This document shows, piece after piece, positions 32,094 to 35,093 of a DNA stretch of 35,093 nucleotides. The translations under genes and the position numbers were made by a program. Each line of letters opens with the position of its first letter. Within the stretch, counting starts at the first letter, position 1. Under the pieces are notes generated by a model that ran no database searches, was not told the DNA's origin, and worked only from the letters and a program-made list of their open reading frames with translations. Origin of the DNA: Pseudomonadota bacterium (GTDB taxonomy: Bacteria > Pseudomonadota > Gammaproteobacteria > Pseudomonadales > Moraxellaceae); contig JAJXWR010000020.1 of NCBI GenBank assembly GCA_021781515.1, forward strand, positions 1-35,093. The letters are read 5' to 3'.

Positions 32094-34631
32094 ATGGAGA
32101 GTGCGCAGATCACTGCACAGGGACTCGCCGCACGTACCGGGTATTTCAGTGTTGATTTTGTTAAATCGACGTGGGAGGTTTCGAGCGTTTGTAGGGATAT
32201 TCTGGGGGTAGATGCAGCGTATCCCCTTGCAATGACCGATTGGCGTCAATTGGTGTATCCAGAAGACCAGGAGGCTGTTTCTGCCGTTCTGGCCAAGTCG
32301 CAACGTTCTGCAAATTCACTGTATTGTATTTGTCGTATCATTCGTCCGCAGGATAAGCGGATCTGCTGGGTGATGGTCTCCGGTGATTTTCTTCTTGATG
32401 CACAAAACCACGTTATAAAACTGCTGGGGGCAGTGCAGGATCAGACGGTTGAAAGAGTGGTGCAACAGGGGTGTGTGCGTTTGAATCTGGGAATGGATCA
32501 AGTGGGAAACGCCATCTACCTGATTAATGCGGAGGGCCGTTGTGTTTACCTGAATGATGAGGCGATGCGTATTCAGGGATGGGCTCGCCAGGAATGGATG
32601 CAGCACTTTCTGTGGGATATTGATGCGCTGTGCAGTTCTTCAGCGTTGTGGTTGGAGTGGCTGGAACGGTTGCAGGCGACACCGCAGGTTACTTTCGAAA
32701 GTTTGCACCGGGACAAAAATGGGGTCTCATTCCCGGTACGTATTCATGCCCTTTTTTATGAATGCGAAGGCGAATCCTATGTGCTTGGACTGGCACAGGA
32801 TATTCGGGAAAAAAAAGCCCTTGAAGGGGAAATAGAACATTATCGGCATCATATCGAAGAAAATGTCCAGCAAAAAACCCTGGAACTGGCTCGCCTGAAT
32901 GCTCGCCTGCACCGTTCTGCTCAGTTGCAGCGGGTACTCAGCCAGAGTTCACAACTTTTATTGCAAATTAACCGGGAAGAGGTATTTCGCCAGAAACTGT
33001 GTCAGTTGCTCGTGGATTTGAGTGCCGTGGGCATGGCTTGGATTGCTTTTGAGTTGGCTGACCGGAAACAGACGATGCAACGGGTGGGGCAAGCGGTGGC
33101 ACGCCCAGAATTTGTGCAAGTGCTGGATACGTACACATGGTGGGCAACTCCTGCAGACCTCTGGAGCAGACTGTATCAGGATTATTTGCCGCAAGTGATT
33201 GAGATTGATCATTATAGGGCGGGTTCTGTATGGTTAGAGCAGTTGTATCAGATGGATTTACGCTGTCTGTTGTTATTGCCTTTTAAACTGGAGGATGGCC
33301 AATCCGGGGTGCTGGCACTGACCACCACGCAAGAGGATTTTTTTGAAAATGAAGGCTTGATGGTGCTGCAAGAACTGGTGCAGGATTTTGTGCGGGGGAT
33401 TTCCGTCCTGCGGTTGCGGCAATACCATGCTACGGCAGTCAACGAACTGGCCATTCGTGTGCGTAACGAATCTCTGGTTCGGCAACAGATGCAGGATTTG
33501 GCGAATAAACTGCAACTGATTTTTGACAGCATGAATCAGGCAATCATGGTGTGGGATCGTGAACAGCGTTTATTGATGTGGAATCGTTGGGTTCACAGTA
33601 TATTTCCAAAATCAGCCGCACAGATTTATCGGACGATGAATCGACAGGATTTGGTGAATTTGCTGGAACGTGAAGATGAAGTGTTTTGCATGGCGAGGGA
33701 ATGGGAACAGTGGGTGTCGCCTGTACGCGAAAATGTGCATGCAGCAGACGGGCGGATCCTGGATGTGACCCGACTGATTGCCGAGGATGGCAGTCATATT
33801 ATGTTGCTTGAGGATATTACAGAAATCACCAGTATGCGGGATACACTGGCTCATAATGATCGACTGGCTTCACTTGGTAGTATGGTGGCAGGAATTGCGC
33901 ATGAACTGAATACCCCTATCGGCGTTGCGCTGACCGCTGGTAGTAGTATTCGTGCAGATTCCGTTCAGATCCAGCAGCAGATTGCTTCAGGTCAGGTGAG
34001 AAAATCGGTTTTATTACAGTTGCTTGATAATGTCATCACCGGGACTCAACTGGTAGAAAGCAACTTGCGCCGGGCGAATCAACTGATCAGTAGTTTTAAG
34101 CAGGTGGCGGTGGATCAGACCTTGGCGCAACGTCGGGTGTTTGAATTACGACCGTTGGTTCAGGAGGTGATGTTTGCCCTGCAACCGTTGTTAAAACCTA
34201 ATAAGATCACGTGGACACTGGAGCAGCATCAGGAAATAGTCATGGATAGTTTCCCCGGGCCATTAGGCCAGATTATTACCAATCTGGTCAATAATGCGGT
34301 AAATCATGCTTTCCATAAACCCGGTGGCAGAATTCATATGCGTGTCATTCTGCGTGACGATGATTTTATAGAATTATTATTCAGTGATAATGGAGAAGGC
34401 ATTCGTCCAGATCACCTGAAAAGGGTGTTTGATCCATTTTTTACGACCAAAATGGGGCAAGGAGGAACTGGTTTAGGTTTACATATTGTGCATAATAATG
34501 TCACCCGGGTGCTGCAGGGACAAATTGGCGTTCGTTCAGAAATCGGGGCAGGAACTCAGTTCGTCATGTTAATTCCCCGTGGGGTTAAGGGTAGAACCGA
34601 GGATGCTGGAACTGTTGCTGAAGAGACCTGA
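32094..34631 (+). CDS. Soluble multi-PAS/GAF sensor histidine kinase
   Basis: An 845-residue cytosolic kinase with no membrane segments. In order it shows a PAS domain (about 10-120, YPEDQEAVSAVLAK), a second PAS with PAC end (about 135-240, QDIREKKALE), a coiled coil, a GAF-like domain (about 290-450), a third PAS (about 475-580), the dimerisation helix with H603 in GIAHELNTPIG, and an ATPase with NLVNNAVNHAF, DNGEGI and GGTGLGLHIV. The H-box AHELNTPIGVAL is that of the HPK4-like group. There is no receiver domain and no response-regulator gene nearby, so its partner is elsewhere. ATG 32094 is preceded by AGGA; an in-frame TTG at 32076 is possible but less likely. The signal sensed is unknown. 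Confidence 0.9.
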   Translation: MESAQITAQGLAARTGYFSVDFVKSTWEVSSVCRDILGVDAAYPLAMTDWRQLVYPEDQEAVSAVLAKSQRSANSLYCICRIIRPQDKRICWVMVSGDFLLDAQNHVIKLLGAVQDQTVERVVQQGCVRLNLGMDQVGNAIYLINAEGRCVYLNDEAMRIQGWARQEWMQHFLWDIDALCSSSALWLEWLERLQATPQVTFESLHRDKNGVSFPVRIHALFYECEGESYVLGLAQDIREKKALEGEIEHYRHHIEENVQQKTLELARLNARLHRSAQLQRVLSQSSQLLLQINREEVFRQKLCQLLVDLSAVGMAWIAFELADRKQTMQRVGQAVARPEFVQVLDTYTWWATPADLWSRLYQDYLPQVIEIDHYRAGSVWLEQLYQMDLRCLLLLPFKLEDGQSGVLALTTTQEDFFENEGLMVLQELVQDFVRGISVLRLRQYHATAVNELAIRVRNESLVRQQMQDLANKLQLIFDSMNQAIMVWDREQRLLMWNRWVHSIFPKSAAQIYRTMNRQDLVNLLEREDEVFCMAREWEQWVSPVRENVHAADGRILDVTRLIAEDGSHIMLLEDITEITSMRDTLAHNDRLASLGSMVAGIAHELNTPIGVALTAGSSIRADSVQIQQQIASGQVRKSVLLQLLDNVITGTQLVESNLRRANQLISSFKQVAVDQTLAQRRVFELRPLVQEVMFALQPLLKPNKITWTLEQHQEIVMDSFPGPLGQIITNLVNNAVNHAFHKPGGRIHMRVILRDDDFIELLFSDNGEGIRPDHLKRVFDPFFTTKMGQGGTGLGLHIVHNNVTRVLQGQIGVRSEIGAGTQFVMLIPRGVKGRTEDAGTVAEET

Positions 34632-34704
34632 ATGGGCGGATTAGGTCAGCACTCATTAACGCTGTTAACCCGTGTGTGGCTCGCAGCAGGGTGCAGAACA
34701 TGGT

Positions 34705-34736
34705 CTTGTAGCTAGGCTTGTAGCATAGGCTTGTAG
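34705..34736. repeat. Three direct copies of CTTGTAG
   Basis: CTTGTAG occurs at 34705-34711, 34717-34723 and 34730-34736, 12 and 13 bp apart, with TAGG between the later copies. It lies in the 276-bp gap between the histidine kinase and dapB, upstream of the dapB promoter. Confidence 0.75.
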
Positions 34737-34772
34737 TGTTGCTATGGAAAAATAATGGACGAGTCAGTGGTG

Positions 34773-34781
34773 TGGTATACT
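34773..34781 (+). promoter_or_regulatory. dapB: Extended -10 promoter upstream of dapB
   Basis: TGGTATACT is an extended -10 element (TGn plus TATACT). It would start a transcript about 120 nt before dapB. No other gene is seen in the gap. Confidence 0.4.
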
Positions 34782-34907
34782 GCATGATAGTGGTCTAAAG
34801 TGCCTTATGGATTGGGCGTAACGGGCAGGCGAAGCTGCACATGACCGCCAATTCAGGGTGGTGCTGTTTCAAGGTCAATTCATGGTACTGTATCGGGGTG
34901 AGCATTA

Positions 34908-35093
34908 GTGAAGAAAATGGCCGTGTGTGGGGCGGCCGGCCGGATGGGCCGGGCGTTAGTGCAAGTGATTGCAGCGGATCCGCAGGCGCAACTATCGGCG
35001 GCAGTAGAGTACTCCGGTCATCCGATGCTCGGGCAGGACGCCGGGGTGGTAGCAGGAGCCGCTTTTCAGGGAGTGTCTCTGTGTGCTGCTAAT
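34908..35093 (+). CDS. dapB: 4-hydroxy-tetrahydrodipicolinate reductase (DapB), 5' part
   Basis: The first 62 codons of DapB, which reduces the product of DapA with NAD(P)H. Translation from GTG 34908 reads VKKMAVCGAAGRMGRALVQ, containing the GxxGRMG nucleotide-binding motif, then AAVEYSGHPMLGQDAG, typical of the family. GGGGTGA lies about 6 nt upstream. The start is GTG, and a different frame is open across the same region, so the gene is easily missed. It runs off the right end of the window. Confidence 0.9.
   Translation, partial: MKKMAVCGAAGRMGRALVQVIAADPQAQLSAAVEYSGHPMLGQDAGVVAGAAFQGVSLCAAN

Noticed and set aside
34841-35092. Open frame across the right end of the window
   Set aside because: It is in the wrong frame; dapB from GTG 34908 occupies the same DNA with clear motifs.
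1-35093. CRISPR array, insertion sequence or integrase
   Set aside because: No regularly spaced repeats of CRISPR size, transposase or integrase motifs were seen; the only mobile trace is the hsdM remnant.

Overview
The window is about 35 kb of bacterial chromosome with roughly 50-55% GC by eye. The gene content points to a Gram-negative proteobacterium of the Gammaproteobacteria/Acidithiobacillia type: a PilS/PilR pair, a type II secretion secretin, an RND efflux pump, BamC, a dapA-bamC-purC run, and a three-gene E1alpha/E1beta/E2 oxo-acid dehydrogenase cluster. The species cannot be fixed from the sequence alone. Most of the window is ordinary chromosome, with a few accessory patches.

Layout. 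1-0.9 kb (minus): a DUF2844 exported protein and a small membrane-anchored coiled-coil protein. 1-4.4 kb (minus): pilR, pilS and a small PP0621-like zinc-ribbon-like membrane protein. 4.6-11.4 kb: a nitroreductase (minus) divergent from a complete RND pump (outer-membrane lipoprotein, periplasmic adaptor, permease; plus), sharing a control region with a perfect inverted repeat. 11.4-12.9 kb: a gene-poor, AT-rich stretch leading to an H-NS family gene. 12.9-13.6 kb (minus): a DUF481 outer-membrane barrel. 13.9-18.8 kb (plus): a partial type II secretion cluster (gspN, gspC, gspD) followed by an unrecognised large lipoprotein. 18.9-20.2 kb (plus): a two-module DUF3592 membrane protein and a small exported protein. 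20.3-23.4 kb (minus): E2, E1beta and E1alpha. 23.6-24.1 kb (minus): a ParE/CopG-type toxin-antitoxin pair. 24.1-25.5 kb (minus): an ABC1/UbiB-type kinase-like protein. 25.5-27.9 kb: a RutE-like nitroreductase and a pirin (minus) divergent from a LysR regulator (plus). 27.9-28.3 kb (minus): a DUF192 lipoprotein. 28.6-31.4 kb (plus): dapA, bamC, purC and a tiny lipoprotein. 31.5-31.9 kb: tRNA-Ser(CGA) followed at once by a truncated hsdM remnant. 32.1-34.6 kb (plus): a large soluble multi-PAS histidine kinase. 34.9 kb to the end: the 5' end of dapB, starting at GTG and running off the window.

How the genes work together. dapA and dapB are consecutive steps of lysine/diaminopimelate synthesis. 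BamC, DUF481, the RND channel and the GspD secretin all concern the outer membrane. The two nitroreductases, pirin, efflux pump and LysR regulator look like redox or xenobiotic defence. The E1/E2 genes encode a 2-oxo-acid dehydrogenase that must borrow its E3, because none is present here.

No clearly new multi-gene system is evident. The observations most worth a second look are the isolated gspN-C-D-lipoprotein cluster, the short E2 lacking an obvious E3-binding domain and carrying Thr in the HxxxDG motif, the hsdM scar beside tRNA-Ser, and several short tandem duplications in control regions.
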